From contig JAHFUM010000008.1 in the NCBI GenBank assembly GCA_023265135.1, forward strand, positions 1-64,000: DNA of 64,000 bases, in the 5' to 3' direction. A program made the translations under genes and the position numbers. Under the pieces are notes generated by a model. It was not told where the DNA came from, did not search any database, and worked only from the letters and a program-made list of their open reading frames with translations. How positions within the stretch are numbered: position 1 is the first letter of the stretch; each line of letters starts with the position of its first letter. Of this stretch, positions 33,214 through 43,000 are shown piece after piece. Source of the stretch: Nitrosarchaeum sp. Lineage in GTDB: Archaea > Thermoproteota > Nitrososphaeria > Nitrososphaerales > Nitrosopumilaceae.

Positions 33214-33864
33214 TTACTTGCTTATCACAAATAGAAAGTCACTTATGTATTGTTGACCCTCAAATTCTGCTAAATGTTCCCTGATTGTTTTTAGTATTGC
33301 AGTAGAACCATTACCAAATATCTCTTGAAGAATGTCTTTGAGATACTCTGGGTGCTCAAGGCAATCAGAAAAATAACAATTGTATTTTGCATATAGTCGG
33401 TTTCCTACTTCATTGATAGTAGATGGGCTGATTTTTAAAAGCGCCTCTGTTATTACGAAGATCACAAGGGCTTTTTTTTCATTATCAATTTTGCCCATGT
33501 CTTTTGTTTGGGTTATTTTCTCAAGCAGTGTTGTTATTTTTTTCATATCCAACGGCTTAAAGAAGACCTCAGTTGGTTTGAAACGATAGAGTTTTTCCAA
33601 TATTTCTAAATCCTGGTTTGCAGTTATGATTACTATCTTTGCATTTGAATCCAAATCTCGAATTTCTTTTAGTGCATAGATGCCGTCATATTGAGGCATA
33701 TTTAGATCTGAAAACAAAATATCAGGTCTGTATTTTTTGTATAACTTCACAGCTTCTTTTCCATTATGTCCAACTGAAACAACTTTAACACCAATCATCT
33801 CCAGATATTTAACAAAAGCATCGACGGTATTTTTATCATCATCAATAACAATTGCTGTGATCAA
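33214..33864 (-). CDS. Response regulator with extra C-terminal helical domain
   Basis: Receiver (IDDDKN, phosphoacceptor Asp in LFSDLNMPQYDG, IITANQD, FFKPLD) followed by an about 95-residue helical domain (ALVIFVITEALLKIS...LADFEG-like...SDFLFVISK) that I cannot name. The frame is open from 33972, but the first 36 codons lack the receiver start; TTG at 33864 (ITAIVIDDD) is the likely start. It is co-transcribed with the polytopic membrane protein downstream. Confidence 0.78.
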   Translation of the reverse strand: MITAIVIDDDKNTVDAFVKYLEMIGVKVVSVGHNGKEAVKLYKKYRPDILFSDLNMPQYDGIYALKEIRDLDSNAKIVIITANQDLEILEKLYRFKPTEVFFKPLDMKKITTLLEKITQTKDMGKIDNEKKALVIFVITEALLKISPSTINEVGNRLYAKYNCYFSDCLEHPEYLKDILQEIFGNGSTAILKTIREHLAEFEGQQYISDFLFVISK

Positions 33865-33972
33865 TAAGTTAAGAACATAACACTTTCTATAAAAAGAATT
33901 TGTTAGATGTGGAAAGAATTTGGAATTACCTTGCCTATAGTTACAGAAGGAAATAGTGCAAAATCTATCCAC

Positions 33973-34404
33973 CTAACTATACCTCCACGTCATAAGCAGT
34001 GAAAGCAATTTGAACCCAAATTTGAAATTCATGAAATTAATAGCTTAATTTTAAACTCTTTTTGTTCTAAACTATCAGAGGACTAAACCAGTACGTACTC
34101 GCGGATTAAAGGATTAAGCGTGTGAAGTACATTATTTTAATTGACTTCAAGCATAAAGTCCATTAATTTAATGAGGTACGTTACTGATTTAAACCAATAT
34201 TACATATTGAATTTTATACATTTAGAAAAACAACCTAGAAGAATACAATTAATACATTTAGATTTATTAATTGTACATAGTCTTAATGATGAAGAAATAA
34301 AAATGAAAGACAGCATAAACTTGTTCATTGTAAATCTCACAAGTCGCCAAGTTATCTTTCATTAAACGTAAATAATTGTTCTACAAACTTAAGATTAACG
34401 GATA
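33973..34404. other. Spacer with dispersed repeat, no gene
   Basis: Holds TTTTAAACTCTTTTTG (34048-34063 area), the second copy of the 51-base repeat and a TTG-started frame to 34365 whose product has no motif. I do not support a gene here. Confidence 0.4.
34093..34144 (+). repeat. Dispersed repeat, copy 2
   Basis: Partner of 28773-28823. From the GTG at 34122 the peptide is MKYIILIDFKHKVH followed by a stop; the other copy reads MKYIILVEFSHE. The conservation extends upstream of the start (ACGTACTC...GATTAAGC). Confidence 0.45.
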
Positions 34405-34758
34405 TTAATTTTTTAGGACGTCCAATAAGTTTTGTAATTGAACTGGTTTTTTCAAGCATGCATTGATCCCTCGTACTTTAAGTTTTTCAATTTCATCATT
34501 TGTGATTGATGAAGCTGTAAACAGTATGATTTTATTTGATTTTAATTTACCGGCTTTTTCTAATTCATTAATTACATCATGACCGCTTACTTCAGGCATG
34601 GATATGTCTAACAATATGGCATCATACTTTCCGTGTTTAATTAACTCAAGACCATTTCTACCATCGTTGGATATGTCACAATCAATTTCTTTCAATTTCA
34701 GATATTTTGACAACATACTTGTTATGTTAACATTGTCATCAATCAAAAGTATCTTCAT
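34405..34758 (-). CDS. Single-domain response regulator
   Basis: 117 residues: IDDNVNI, D51 in LLDISMPEVSG, LFTASSIT and CLKKPVQ. No output domain. Its FTASSIT...KLKVRGI-NACL segment is closely similar to the receiver at 36.2 kb, so these two are paralogues. Confidence 0.9.
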   Translation of the reverse strand: MKILLIDDNVNITSMLSKYLKLKEIDCDISNDGRNGLELIKHGKYDAILLDISMPEVSGHDVINELEKAGKLKSNKIILFTASSITNDEIEKLKVRGINACLKKPVQLQNLLDVLKN

Positions 34759-35100
34759 GATTCTTTTAATAATTTAATGATATTTGTACTTTTACAATAA
34801 GTTATTTTATCAAAATAAGATATGTGTTTTTCCTTTATTTCAATCAAAGTTTCATCTAGCACATTTAAGTGACTTTTTTGTTAGTGGCCAAATGTTCAAT
34901 GAATCACTTGGTCATGTTATTCCGAATGTGATAGGATAATTAAACCAGAAAATAAAGATTAGCCAAAAAAGTTTGTTTGAACATCGTCACATATGTAAAC
35001 AAAAACTCAAAACAAATCATTTTAGACGGGGAATAATCATTTATTCAAAAACCAATTAATTTAAAAAATGTAGATAAAACTTTTATGACATAAACTTATT
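34759..35100. other. Gene-poor spacer
   Basis: A+T-rich, no supported gene. Short frames (for example MFNESLGHVIPNVIG near 34890) end quickly and have no motif. Confidence 0.4.
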
Positions 35101-36240
35101 TTATTTCTCACATGTCACTTCGCTTTTCTTTCCTCCATCATAAAGAGATTTTATAGCTGCAACATCACATTCAGAAACATAAGGATAGTTTGTTTCAATT
35201 GTTGGATGCATGAGATCTTCAGTAGCTGTAGTGTGTGCTAGTCCAAATGCATGACCAAGCTCATGTCGTAAAACAGTCTTGAACTGCGTATCACTTAGTT
35301 TATCTACACCATAGATGGTAATGGATGATTTTAGTATTTGATTTTGTGATTCATCTGCAATATTTCTTGTGTACCCAGAATAGCCATCACCACTTTGCTG
35401 ATCACTTAAGATAATTGTGATCTCTCCTTCTCCTTTTGCAGATTCTGCCACTTCAAGATGGGTTGGAATATAAAATTCTGAAGATTCTTTGGAAGCTGAA
35501 TTTAATGCACCTGCCCACCCAGTATAATATGTAGAAGAGGTTCCCTTTGGACCTTTTTGTAATAGGGAATCATCAATCTGAATAGTTTCATTAGATAGAA
35601 CAATCTCTTTTATCAAAGGTACTTTATCTGGATACTTTTCAGCATTAACTATTCCCACATGCAATACGGACCCAGAAACTAGTCGCCACGATAGCCAAGT
35701 GTTAATTGTGTCTCCTTTTAGATTCTGAATCTCATACCCGGTATTGAGTGGGGCATTTGGAGATATTTTGTAGTCTGGGCCCATGAAAGATGATAGATTC
35801 ATGGAATACGGTACAAAAATTCCTGTAATTATAATTCCTGCCATAGCTAATGAGAGATAATATTTTTTATTAACAGATATTGCCTTAATTTCCTCTGATT
35901 TCATAATACCATCAAAAGCTAATCTTTCTTGTTCAAGTTCTATTCTTTGTCCATGTTCTTCTTGAATTTTGTTTTTTAAAACTTGTTCAGAGTTTTCCAG
36001 TTTAGATACCTGTTTATCAAGATATTTTGCTTCATCTTCTAAAAATATTTTTTCTTGTTTTTCGTTTTTGTACTGATGTGAAACTTGGTCTAATTTTTCT
36101 TTAAGACTTCTTTCAGATTTTTCGAGATTAAAGATCTTTTGATCAAGATGCTTTGCGTGATCGTCAAGAAATATATTTTCTTGCTCAATCTCTTTCATTT
36201 CATGTTTTGAATCTCTTTCTCCACGATATTTATTATTCAT
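35101..36240 (-). CDS. Membrane-anchored metzincin protease with coiled-coil cytoplasmic tail
   Basis: 379 residues in three parts. Residues 15-125 are a charged coiled coil containing two related units of about 45 residues (each with IFL-D/E-D-A-K-L-D...LE-SE). Residues 128-147 are a membrane helix. The outer part ends in a zinc-protease site RHELGHAFGLAH (H326, H330, H336, catalytic E327) and a Met-turn DLMHP (M344). The layout is matrixin-like. The protease should face outside, while the coiled coil faces the cytoplasm. Its start overlaps the receiver gene upstream by 8 bases. Confidence 0.85.
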   Translation of the reverse strand: MNNKYRGERDSKHEMKEIEQENIFLDDHAKHLDQKIFNLEKSERSLKEKLDQVSHQYKNEKQEKIFLEDEAKYLDKQVSKLENSEQVLKNKIQEEHGQRIELEQERLAFDGIMKSEEIKAISVNKKYYLSLAMAGIIITGIFVPYSMNLSSFMGPDYKISPNAPLNTGYEIQNLKGDTINTWLSWRLVSGSVLHVGIVNAEKYPDKVPLIKEIVLSNETIQIDDSLLQKGPKGTSSTYYTGWAGALNSASKESSEFYIPTHLEVAESAKGEGEITIILSDQQSGDGYSGYTRNIADESQNQILKSSITIYGVDKLSDTQFKTVLRHELGHAFGLAHTTATEDLMHPTIETNYPYVSECDVAAIKSLYDGGKKSEVTCEK

Positions 36241-36628
36241 GATTCATTATCTCCTTGTTTTGGATTGACTGCGTAATAACTCGTAAAAGCTCTTCAGTGT
36301 TTGCGGGTTTCCTAAGGCATGCATAGACTCCTTTTTTTGTAAATTCATCTATTTCTTCTTCAGTAATAGATGAGGCAGTAAACAGTATGATTTTTTCTGA
36401 TTTTAGCTTATCTTCTTTTGCTAGTTTTTCTAATACATCAATTCCACTAAAGTCAGGCATGGAGACATCTAAAAGTACTACATCGTGATTTCCAGTCTTG
36501 ATTAAATTAAAACCATTTCTACCGTCATGGGTCGCTATACACGCAAATCCTTTAGATTCTAAGAATTTCGATATGAGTTTTAGTATACTTTTATTGTCAT
36601 CGATGATCAGTACATTACCAATAGGCAT
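36233..36628 (-). CDS. Response regulator overlapping the protease gene
   Basis: 131-residue receiver: IIDDNKS, D54 in LLDVSMPDFSG, LFTASSIT and CLRKPANTE. It has a short tail instead of an output domain. Its stop lies 8 bases inside the protease gene, so the proteins are made from one message and are likely to interact, possibly through the protease coiled coil. Paralogous to the receiver at 34.4 kb. Confidence 0.9.
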   Translation of the reverse strand: MPIGNVLIIDDNKSILKLISKFLESKGFACIATHDGRNGFNLIKTGNHDVVLLDVSMPDFSGIDVLEKLAKEDKLKSEKIILFTASSITEEEIDEFTKKGVYACLRKPANTEELLRVITQSIQNKEIMNHE

Positions 36629-36826
36629 ACATTCTGTTAGATGGATTTATAATAAAAGATGGTGTTTTTTAAAAAAAACAACAATTTCAGGCTCAAATTT
36701 GGAATGCTTTTCAATAAATCACTCTAGGAAATTTTTTAATTTTTTAGAATAACCGTAGAGAATATTTACGTTAATATTAAAAAAGCTAATAACCTGTACC
36801 TTGTAATTAAAACATAGGTAACCTGA

Positions 36827-37864
36827 GTGGATAATCACAGTATAGATGTTGAAAAGGATGTAAAATCACTAATTAAAGAAAGTGTCTTTGATAAAAAATA
36901 CACTGATTTTGAAGATCAATTTCATAATTTGGCAAAAGATATTTCTACAATTCTAGAATTGGATGAATTAGATGCTAAAGTTTATCTTCGTCTTTTAAAA
37001 ACAGGACCTAATACAGCTAGCGCAGTAGCAAAGGAATTAGATATAGATCGTGCTAAAATGTATCGAACTGTAGACAAAATGGCAAAGATAGGAATTGTTT
37101 CAATGACTTTATCTTCACCAAAACTTTGCATTCCATTACCACCAGAAGAGGTCTCAAAGATAATCATACAAAAAAAAGAAGACTCGATTAATACGATTAA
37201 AAAGAGTTGGAAAGGAACAATACAAAAAATTGAAAAATATACCACGTCGAATTTTCGCAGTAATATTCCAACGTTTCGCGTTATAAATGGAAGAGAAAAC
37301 ATTTTTCTCAACATTGAACATATGATTGAGAATTCTTCAGACGTAGTTTACATAATTACAACTTTGGAAGATATTTCAAAAATGTATCATAGTAACATAC
37401 CAGACAAAATATCGATTTGTGAAAAAAGTGGCGGTCAAGTTAGACTTTTAGTAGATCTGAATGATCCCAAGTTATCTTCATTTGTAATTAGATTTGGAGC
37501 AACTGAAACAAGAATTAGCAAGTCTTCTTTGAAAGGCAGAATTGTTTTAGAAAAAGGAAAACAGATGATAATGTCAGATACCAAGTCAAATGAAGGTGAG
37601 CAAATTAATGCCAAATCAGACTTTTCTCTTTATACAGATTCTCCTGCCATGGTAAATAATGTTCAAAATTTATGTGAACATCTATGGGCAGAATCAAAAC
37701 CAATAAAAATGATGGACGCCAATGATTTTAAAAAAGAGCCGCAATCTACAACCTTTATGATGGAACCCGAATACAAACAAATATTCAACCTTAAAGAAGC
37801 AAAACAAGAAAATATAATATTAAACAGTCTTTTAAAAGAACTTGAAGATATTGTAAGTGATTAA
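36827..37864 (+). CDS. TrmB-family transcriptional regulator
   Basis: 345 residues. Winged helix at about 43-105 (LDELDAKVYLRLLKTGPNTA, VAKELDIDRAKMYRTVDKM), then an effector domain with ENIFLNIEHMIENSSDVVYI and IRFGATETRI. A helical tail of about 50 residues (EYKQIFNLKEAKQENII) is longer than in the other TrmB protein here. GTG start. It is divergent from the receiver/protease pair and is a candidate regulator of it. Confidence 0.82.
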   Translation: MDNHSIDVEKDVKSLIKESVFDKKYTDFEDQFHNLAKDISTILELDELDAKVYLRLLKTGPNTASAVAKELDIDRAKMYRTVDKMAKIGIVSMTLSSPKLCIPLPPEEVSKIIIQKKEDSINTIKKSWKGTIQKIEKYTTSNFRSNIPTFRVINGRENIFLNIEHMIENSSDVVYIITTLEDISKMYHSNIPDKISICEKSGGQVRLLVDLNDPKLSSFVIRFGATETRISKSSLKGRIVLEKGKQMIMSDTKSNEGEQINAKSDFSLYTDSPAMVNNVQNLCEHLWAESKPIKMMDANDFKKEPQSTTFMMEPEYKQIFNLKEAKQENIILNSLLKELEDIVSD

Positions 37865-38022
37865 TTTTAGATTGTGATCGTAAGAAAAAAGTAACTATAA
37901 CTATTATTTTACCTTAATGTTAATGAGCATAAAAGAAGATCAATGGAACATGATTATGGCAGATAAGGTTTCATTAGTTTCTTGTTATTTTTTGTTTATT
38001 AAATTTCAGTAAATTTGAAATA

Positions 38023-38646
38023 TTAGTCAATTAATTCGGAGAAACGATTTTCAACATAATCCCAATTTAACACATTCCACCATGCTGCAATATAATCAAG
38101 TCTTCTATTTTGATATTTTAGATAGTAAGCATGCTCCCATAAATCTAATCCCAAGAGAGGGATTTTTCTTATGGACCAAGGACTGTCTTGATTAGTCGTA
38201 GTAACTATTTCTATTTTGTTAAAAGTTTGATTGAATACAAGCCAACACCATCCACTTCCCTCAATAGACATGGCTTTGTTTGAAAACTCTTTTTTAAAAT
38301 TTTCAAAATTATCAAAATACACATCAATCGAATCAGACAACTTACCATCAGGACGTCCATTATTTTTTGGAGTCATGATTTCCCAAAATAATTTATGATT
38401 TTCAAAGCCTCCGCCAAAAAAATTAATCTCACTTCTTGCAGATTCAGGAATAGCATTTAGATCAGATAAGATTGAAGTAATGTATTTAGGATGAAATTCG
38501 CTTGAGATTTTAGCTAGTGCCCTGTTTAAACCATCTACATATGCCTGATGATGTTTTTTGTGATGAATCTCCATGGTTTGCTTATCAATATACGGTTCAA
38601 GTTCATCGTATGCATAAGGCAATCTAGGCAATTCATATTTGACCAT
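38023..38646 (-). CDS. sodA: Superoxide dismutase, Fe/Mn type
   Basis: About 207 residues from the ATG at 38646 (VKYELPRLPYAYDELEPYI). Metal ligands are visible: His in the EIHHKKHHQAYVDGLN block, His in ENHKLFW, Asp and His in LDLWEHAYYLKY. It removes superoxide in the cytoplasm. The frame is open 8 codons further upstream, but the ATG used gives the family N-terminus. Confidence 0.95.
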   Translation of the reverse strand: MVKYELPRLPYAYDELEPYIDKQTMEIHHKKHHQAYVDGLNRALAKISSEFHPKYITSILSDLNAIPESARSEINFFGGGFENHKLFWEIMTPKNNGRPDGKLSDSIDVYFDNFENFKKEFSNKAMSIEGSGWCWLVFNQTFNKIEIVTTTNQDSPWSIRKIPLLGLDLWEHAYYLKYQNRRLDYIAAWWNVLNWDYVENRFSELID

Positions 38647-38719
38647 AATCTGATTAAATAAAGTCCACATATATTTTTCAAGTGGAAAAGATGATAACCA
38701 TTAGCAGCGGATAACAACA

Positions 38720-39328
38720 ATGACAAAATTAGGAATAATTGATTTAGAAATAATACATCTGGGAATAAAAGGAAGTGGAAGATTTAATGAGGCAGACATT
38801 GAAAATTCGGATTTAAAGAAATTAGGAGTTGGTAAAATACTTGACTCGCTAGCATCATTAAAAGACAGAAAATTAATCAATTTGAATAAAGATGGTTCAT
38901 TTTCTATCACAGATTTAGCAAAAGATTCGTTATGGAGTGATCAAATTCCAACATGGGTCAAAATTTTACGTGTTTTAGAAATCAAACCATATAGTATTGA
39001 AGATGTGTCATATTTTTTAAAAATCCCAGAAATCACACTAAATGATGAAATTGAGAGATTAAGAAAAAACCAGTTAATTTTAATGTCACCATTAAGACTG
39101 GAATCAAAAATTATCAAAATGTATGAAATTCTTCCTGACGGAATTGAAAAAATTAAAAAAATAGAAGATAGTGGATTTCAGAATAATATTTTAGAAGAAA
39201 AGAAATTATCAACAGAAACCATCGAATTAATAGATGCGGTCATTAAAGAAATTAGAAAAGAGACAGAATTTAACAAAATAAACATTATAGAAAAACTAGA
39301 AGAAATTAAAGAAAAATTAAAAAATTAG
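38720..39328 (+). CDS. Tandem winged-helix-like protein
   Basis: 202 residues with two winged-helix-like units (KILDSLASLKDRKLINLNKD and EITLNDEIERLRKNQLIL) and an alpha-helical tail. It probably binds DNA. It is divergent from sod with about 70 bases between the starts, and its end meets the end of the SNF2 gene. No family name known to me. Confidence 0.6.
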   Translation: MTKLGIIDLEIIHLGIKGSGRFNEADIENSDLKKLGVGKILDSLASLKDRKLINLNKDGSFSITDLAKDSLWSDQIPTWVKILRVLEIKPYSIEDVSYFLKIPEITLNDEIERLRKNQLILMSPLRLESKIIKMYEILPDGIEKIKKIEDSGFQNNILEEKKLSTETIELIDAVIKEIRKETEFNKINIIEKLEEIKEKLKN

Positions 39329-41053
39329 TTATTTCGAACGTATTTTATCATGAATTTGTGCAAGAATTAATTCTGCCTTGTCTTTGTTTTCATATGTATC
39401 AGCAGTTTCATCCATAATAGAATCAATTTCATAGCTTTTATCCACCAAAATATTTGCAACGTGATCATCTAGAGTTCCATTTCCAATGAGATAGTATGCA
39501 AAAACAGTGTTCTTTTGACCTATTCTATGCAATCTATCTTCTGCTTGTCTATGAATTGCAGGACTCCAGTCCAGTTCTGCAAAAATTACATATTTAGCTC
39601 GAGTCAGATTAATTCCTACATTTCCAGCTCTTAGACCAGCAATCATTAATTTTGATTCCCCTCTTTGGAATTTGTCAATTTGTTCTTGACGATGTTTATC
39701 AGTTTGACCACCAATAATAGAAACAGGAGAGAATTCTTCAAGACTCTCATGTAGTAATTTGTGAATAACTTTATGGTGACAAAATACTACAACACTTTCT
39801 TCAATTTCCATAATGTTTTTAACAAAATTAATTACGTGTGGCAATTTTGCAACACCTGCAATCTGTCTTTCACTTTGAATTGCTCTTTGATATGAAGCAG
39901 ATTTATCAAAAGCGGTTTCGGCATCCTTTTGTTCTGCCTCTAATTTAGTCCATATTTTTCCCAACTCATCAAAGTAATAATCAGTATCAGCATCAATTAC
40001 CTCTTTGTAACGAACTTTATCTTTTAATTCCTTGAGAACATCAGATTTTTTTCTTCTTAGCATTACATGCTTTTGTAATTCATTTCGGAGAGAAGCTCTC
40101 TTATTTTCAAGTACAATTGCCTTTCCTTTTTCATTAACATAGCAAAAGTACTCACAAAATTCCTTAAAACTACCAAGCAAGCCAGGTCTTAGAATATCCA
40201 CTATTGGCCAAATTTCAGAGCCTCGGTTATAAATCGGAGTACCTGAAAGACCGATTCTGTATGAAATGGAGGGTAGTGCCGCAAGTTTTTTTACAGCCTT
40301 GTATTTTTGAGTTGTCTTTGATCTAAGGTTATGAACTTCATCACATACAATTGTTCTAATGTTAAGCTTTGACAAATCAGAAAGACGTTTGTAAAGCAAT
40401 TCATAATTTATTATGTAAAAATCAGTTACAGGAAGTTCTTGAGACTTTCCAGTTCTAATAATAGTCGAAGATGGAGATTCAGATTCAATTATTCTTCCAT
40501 TTCTACTTTTTTTCTTCATGAATTTAGAAATTTCTCTTTCCCAGTTATTGAGCGTCACTAACGGAGCCACAACTAATACAGGAAAAGTTTGTTTTTCAGT
40601 TGCAACATAAGATAAAGTTTGCACAGTTTTACCAAGACCCATTTCGTCTGCAAGTAATGCATTGCCAGAAGATTTTAACAAGAAATCCAATCCTTCTTTT
40701 TGAAAATTCATCAATTTTCCTCTAAATTGTTCTCCGGATTTTGCACGATTTAGATGATATTTGATTGGTGGAAGTGCAGGTTTTGGAGTATAAGTTTTTA
40801 CAATTTTTCTTTGCCATGCAGATTTTGATAGAATTTCAAGAGGATATCTATCCATAATTAATTTAATCTGTTTTACACTTTCAGTGCTATCTGGAATTAT
40901 TACCTCATCGATATTTTCACCATACCATGCTTCGGGGACAAGCCTTGAGATCATACTTACTGCACGTTGACCCGTAATCTTCCAACTCCAAACTTTGGAG
41001 TACTTGTCCAAAACATACTCTAATGTTCCAAAGTTTTCCATGGAGGTCGCCAT
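39329..41053 (-). CDS. SNF2-family helicase-like ATPase
   Basis: 574 residues. Walker A ADEMGLGKT (ending at residue 143), DEVH box in TIVCDEVHNL, LSGTPI (motif III), and the C-terminal RecA lobe with GLRAGNVGINL and QAEDRLHRIGQ (motifs V and VI). It is an ATP-driven DNA translocase that remodels protein-DNA complexes. The N-terminal 110 residues are family specific. No SWIM domain is fused, but a separate SWIM protein gene lies about 2.5 kb away. Confidence 0.93.
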   Translation of the reverse strand: MATSMENFGTLEYVLDKYSKVWSWKITGQRAVSMISRLVPEAWYGENIDEVIIPDSTESVKQIKLIMDRYPLEILSKSAWQRKIVKTYTPKPALPPIKYHLNRAKSGEQFRGKLMNFQKEGLDFLLKSSGNALLADEMGLGKTVQTLSYVATEKQTFPVLVVAPLVTLNNWEREISKFMKKKSRNGRIIESESPSSTIIRTGKSQELPVTDFYIINYELLYKRLSDLSKLNIRTIVCDEVHNLRSKTTQKYKAVKKLAALPSISYRIGLSGTPIYNRGSEIWPIVDILRPGLLGSFKEFCEYFCYVNEKGKAIVLENKRASLRNELQKHVMLRRKKSDVLKELKDKVRYKEVIDADTDYYFDELGKIWTKLEAEQKDAETAFDKSASYQRAIQSERQIAGVAKLPHVINFVKNIMEIEESVVVFCHHKVIHKLLHESLEEFSPVSIIGGQTDKHRQEQIDKFQRGESKLMIAGLRAGNVGINLTRAKYVIFAELDWSPAIHRQAEDRLHRIGQKNTVFAYYLIGNGTLDDHVANILVDKSYEIDSIMDETADTYENKDKAELILAQIHDKIRSK

Positions 41054-41203
41054 AATTTGTCGGTAAAATGTTTTTTTGCCTTATGAATCTTGATGTTTTT
41101 TACGATCAGGCAGTGATCTTTGAAAATCTGCAATAGTTAAAATAGGAATGAATACTATGATATTAACACTAAAATTTCAAGTAGACGTAGGCGTGTTTTT
41201 AGA

Positions 41204-41338
41204 TTAATGAGGCTTATCGATGGGATGAGGCATTGTGTTTTCATCATGACAGTCACAGTGGCAAAGATGAGTTTCATGGTTGTTTGCACAATCAATGCAT
41301 TCATAGTGTTTTCTACTTTCACAGGCAGCACAAATCAT
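41204..41338 (-). CDS. 44-residue Cys/His-rich microprotein
   Basis: From the ATG at 41338: MICAACESRKHYECIDCANN then HETHLCHCDCHDE. It has seven Cys and eight His. The HLCHCDCH core repeats the CxCxC theme of the other microproteins and is close to the CNCDCH of the one at 58140. Likely metal binding; function unknown. Confidence 0.6.
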   Translation of the reverse strand: MICAACESRKHYECIDCANNHETHLCHCDCHDENTMPHPIDKPH

Positions 41339-41381
41339 ACTTGATTATCAATAAAATGAAGATGAATTTGTATTTTTTCTA

Positions 41382-42041
41382 TTAGTACTCGACTTCGCTT
41401 CTTTGAAGTAGTTTCTCAGTAAGATCTACATATCCTTGAGGATCGAGCTCTTTTGCAAATCCCTTATCTATGTTTATCAGATAAATTGAGTGCAAATGAG
41501 AATGTAAGATATCGGCATAAGATATTGGAGGATTTTTGTAATATCGATCACAGAGATCTTTTATTTTTTTTACATCAGATTCATTTCGTGCATTTGGAGG
41601 AATGAGAAAAGTTTTTGGAATAGGAATAAGTCCGATCACTGGAGTTGCCAAGGAAAACTTTGAGCAGTGATTACTATATCTGGCAATTTTACTCATGATT
41701 CTCGCAGTGAAGTAATCAATAGTGTCCATTGCATGATCAGGTGGAGTAAAACCAGTTTCGATTTCAACAATTGTATTTCCATCTCCTTTTTTTGCATAAA
41801 TGTCGCACACCAAAATATCAGAAATTTGTTTTTCTACTTCCACTGAATGACCGCGAGCAATTAAATTAGATGCGCAGATTAGCTCTAAAACAGAGTGATT
41901 GATTTTTACCAGATTTTTTTGATACATTTCTATTAATTGTTGACGCACATAGTTGAGTTTAGGTAAATCACTTTCTTTCAAATTTTTAGATAATTTATCA
42001 GTTATTTCATAAACATCGTTACGGAATTTTTCTAAATCCAT
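41382..42041 (-). CDS. PD-(D/E)XK-like nuclease-fold protein
   Basis: 219 residues. Helices at the N-terminus, then a core with ISDILVCDIYAKKGDGNTIV and EIETG, the D-x(n)-E-x-E/K layout of restriction-endonuclease-like folds (D80, E93, E95). The rest, IARYSNHCSKFSLATPVIGL, fits the later strand. It may be a repair nuclease or an inactive binding relative; neighbours with the SNF2 ATPase fit a DNA role. Confidence 0.55.
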   Translation of the reverse strand: MDLEKFRNDVYEITDKLSKNLKESDLPKLNYVRQQLIEMYQKNLVKINHSVLELICASNLIARGHSVEVEKQISDILVCDIYAKKGDGNTIVEIETGFTPPDHAMDTIDYFTARIMSKIARYSNHCSKFSLATPVIGLIPIPKTFLIPPNARNESDVKKIKDLCDRYYKNPPISYADILHSHLHSIYLINIDKGFAKELDPQGYVDLTEKLLQRSEVEY

Positions 42042-42088
42042 GTATTCATAATCACTTTGATATTGGGGTTTAAGAACGTGTCAGAGCA

Positions 42089-43000
42089 TTAGAACTTGAC
42101 AAATCCATTGGAAAAGGACTTACCAATAAGCAAAATAGACATGAGGGTTACAACTAGAATCAAAATTGAGATAGAACCAAATTCAGGTATTGCGTGCGTT
42201 CCAATAATTTCAAATGTAGCCTTTGTAGTATTGGGATAATCTAGTTTAATTTGTCTAGAATCAGAATCGTGTTCTACCTCTTGGTATTCTATCATTTTAT
42301 CATTAGACATTACAGTAAAAACAGAATCAGTGTTAGTAGAAGACTTTGAATCTAAAACATATCTTGGAATATCAAATATTACAGATTTAACATCATGCCC
42401 ATTCATGCTGAGAATAATTTCATTTGTATCAGAATTCAATTTGCCTTCAGTATTAGTTATCACACCATTTGTGATTTTAAATGGAATACAGTAAATACGT
42501 TCATTGTTTGCCAAAACAGAGATTTCCTCAAAAGTGCATTTATCAACACTTCCAATAAGAGATGGAACTAGAGTAAACATAGTTTTGAATTGTCTTGTTA
42601 CAGAACCACTTTGAACTTTTAGAATATAATTACCGTTTTGTGTCCAGAGAGAGCTATGGGTATTTAGTTCAAAAGAAAAATTCCCATTGGCATCAGGTGA
42701 AAGTTGTTGAATAGTTACTATGTTTCCAACAGGATTAGTCACCACACCCAGTATAGGAGCAATGCTATTTTCGGGTTTCAAATGTCCATTTACCTTGATA
42801 GTTGAATAGTGATCATAAATTTGTGAATCAGTCCAGACAGTCAATGGAAACATTTCTTTGTAAAGATCAATTTCATAAGAGGGGATTTGGACGCAGTTTA
42901 CACAAGGGAATTGAGATTCTGCGTAGGATGCACTAGATAAAGAGACTGCAAAAAACAGCAATAAGACAATTAAAAAAGATAGATACACCACATAACCCAA
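42089..43000 (-). CDS. Exported surface protein with PEFG-CTERM sorting end
   Basis: 303 residues: N-terminal signal (VYLSFLIVLLLFFAVSLSSA), beta-rich middle, then TIAIPEFGSISILILVVTLM-like end (precisely HAIPEFGS, a membrane helix, then KSF). PEFG-CTERM is a protein-sorting signal common in Thaumarchaeota. It is probably an S-layer-associated or cell-surface protein. A decayed relative end lies at 32.2 kb. Confidence 0.8.
   Translation of the reverse strand: MGYVVYLSFLIVLLLFFAVSLSSASYAESQFPCVNCVQIPSYEIDLYKEMFPLTVWTDSQIYDHYSTIKVNGHLKPENSIAPILGVVTNPVGNIVTIQQLSPDANGNFSFELNTHSSLWTQNGNYILKVQSGSVTRQFKTMFTLVPSLIGSVDKCTFEEISVLANNERIYCIPFKITNGVITNTEGKLNSDTNEIILSMNGHDVKSVIFDIPRYVLDSKSSTNTDSVFTVMSNDKMIEYQEVEHDSDSRQIKLDYPNTTKATFEIIGTHAIPEFGSISILILVVTLMSILLIGKSFSNGFVKF

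Noticed and set aside
34141-34365. 74-codon frame with TTG start
   Set aside because: Lies over the repeat region, product without motif; not supported as a gene.
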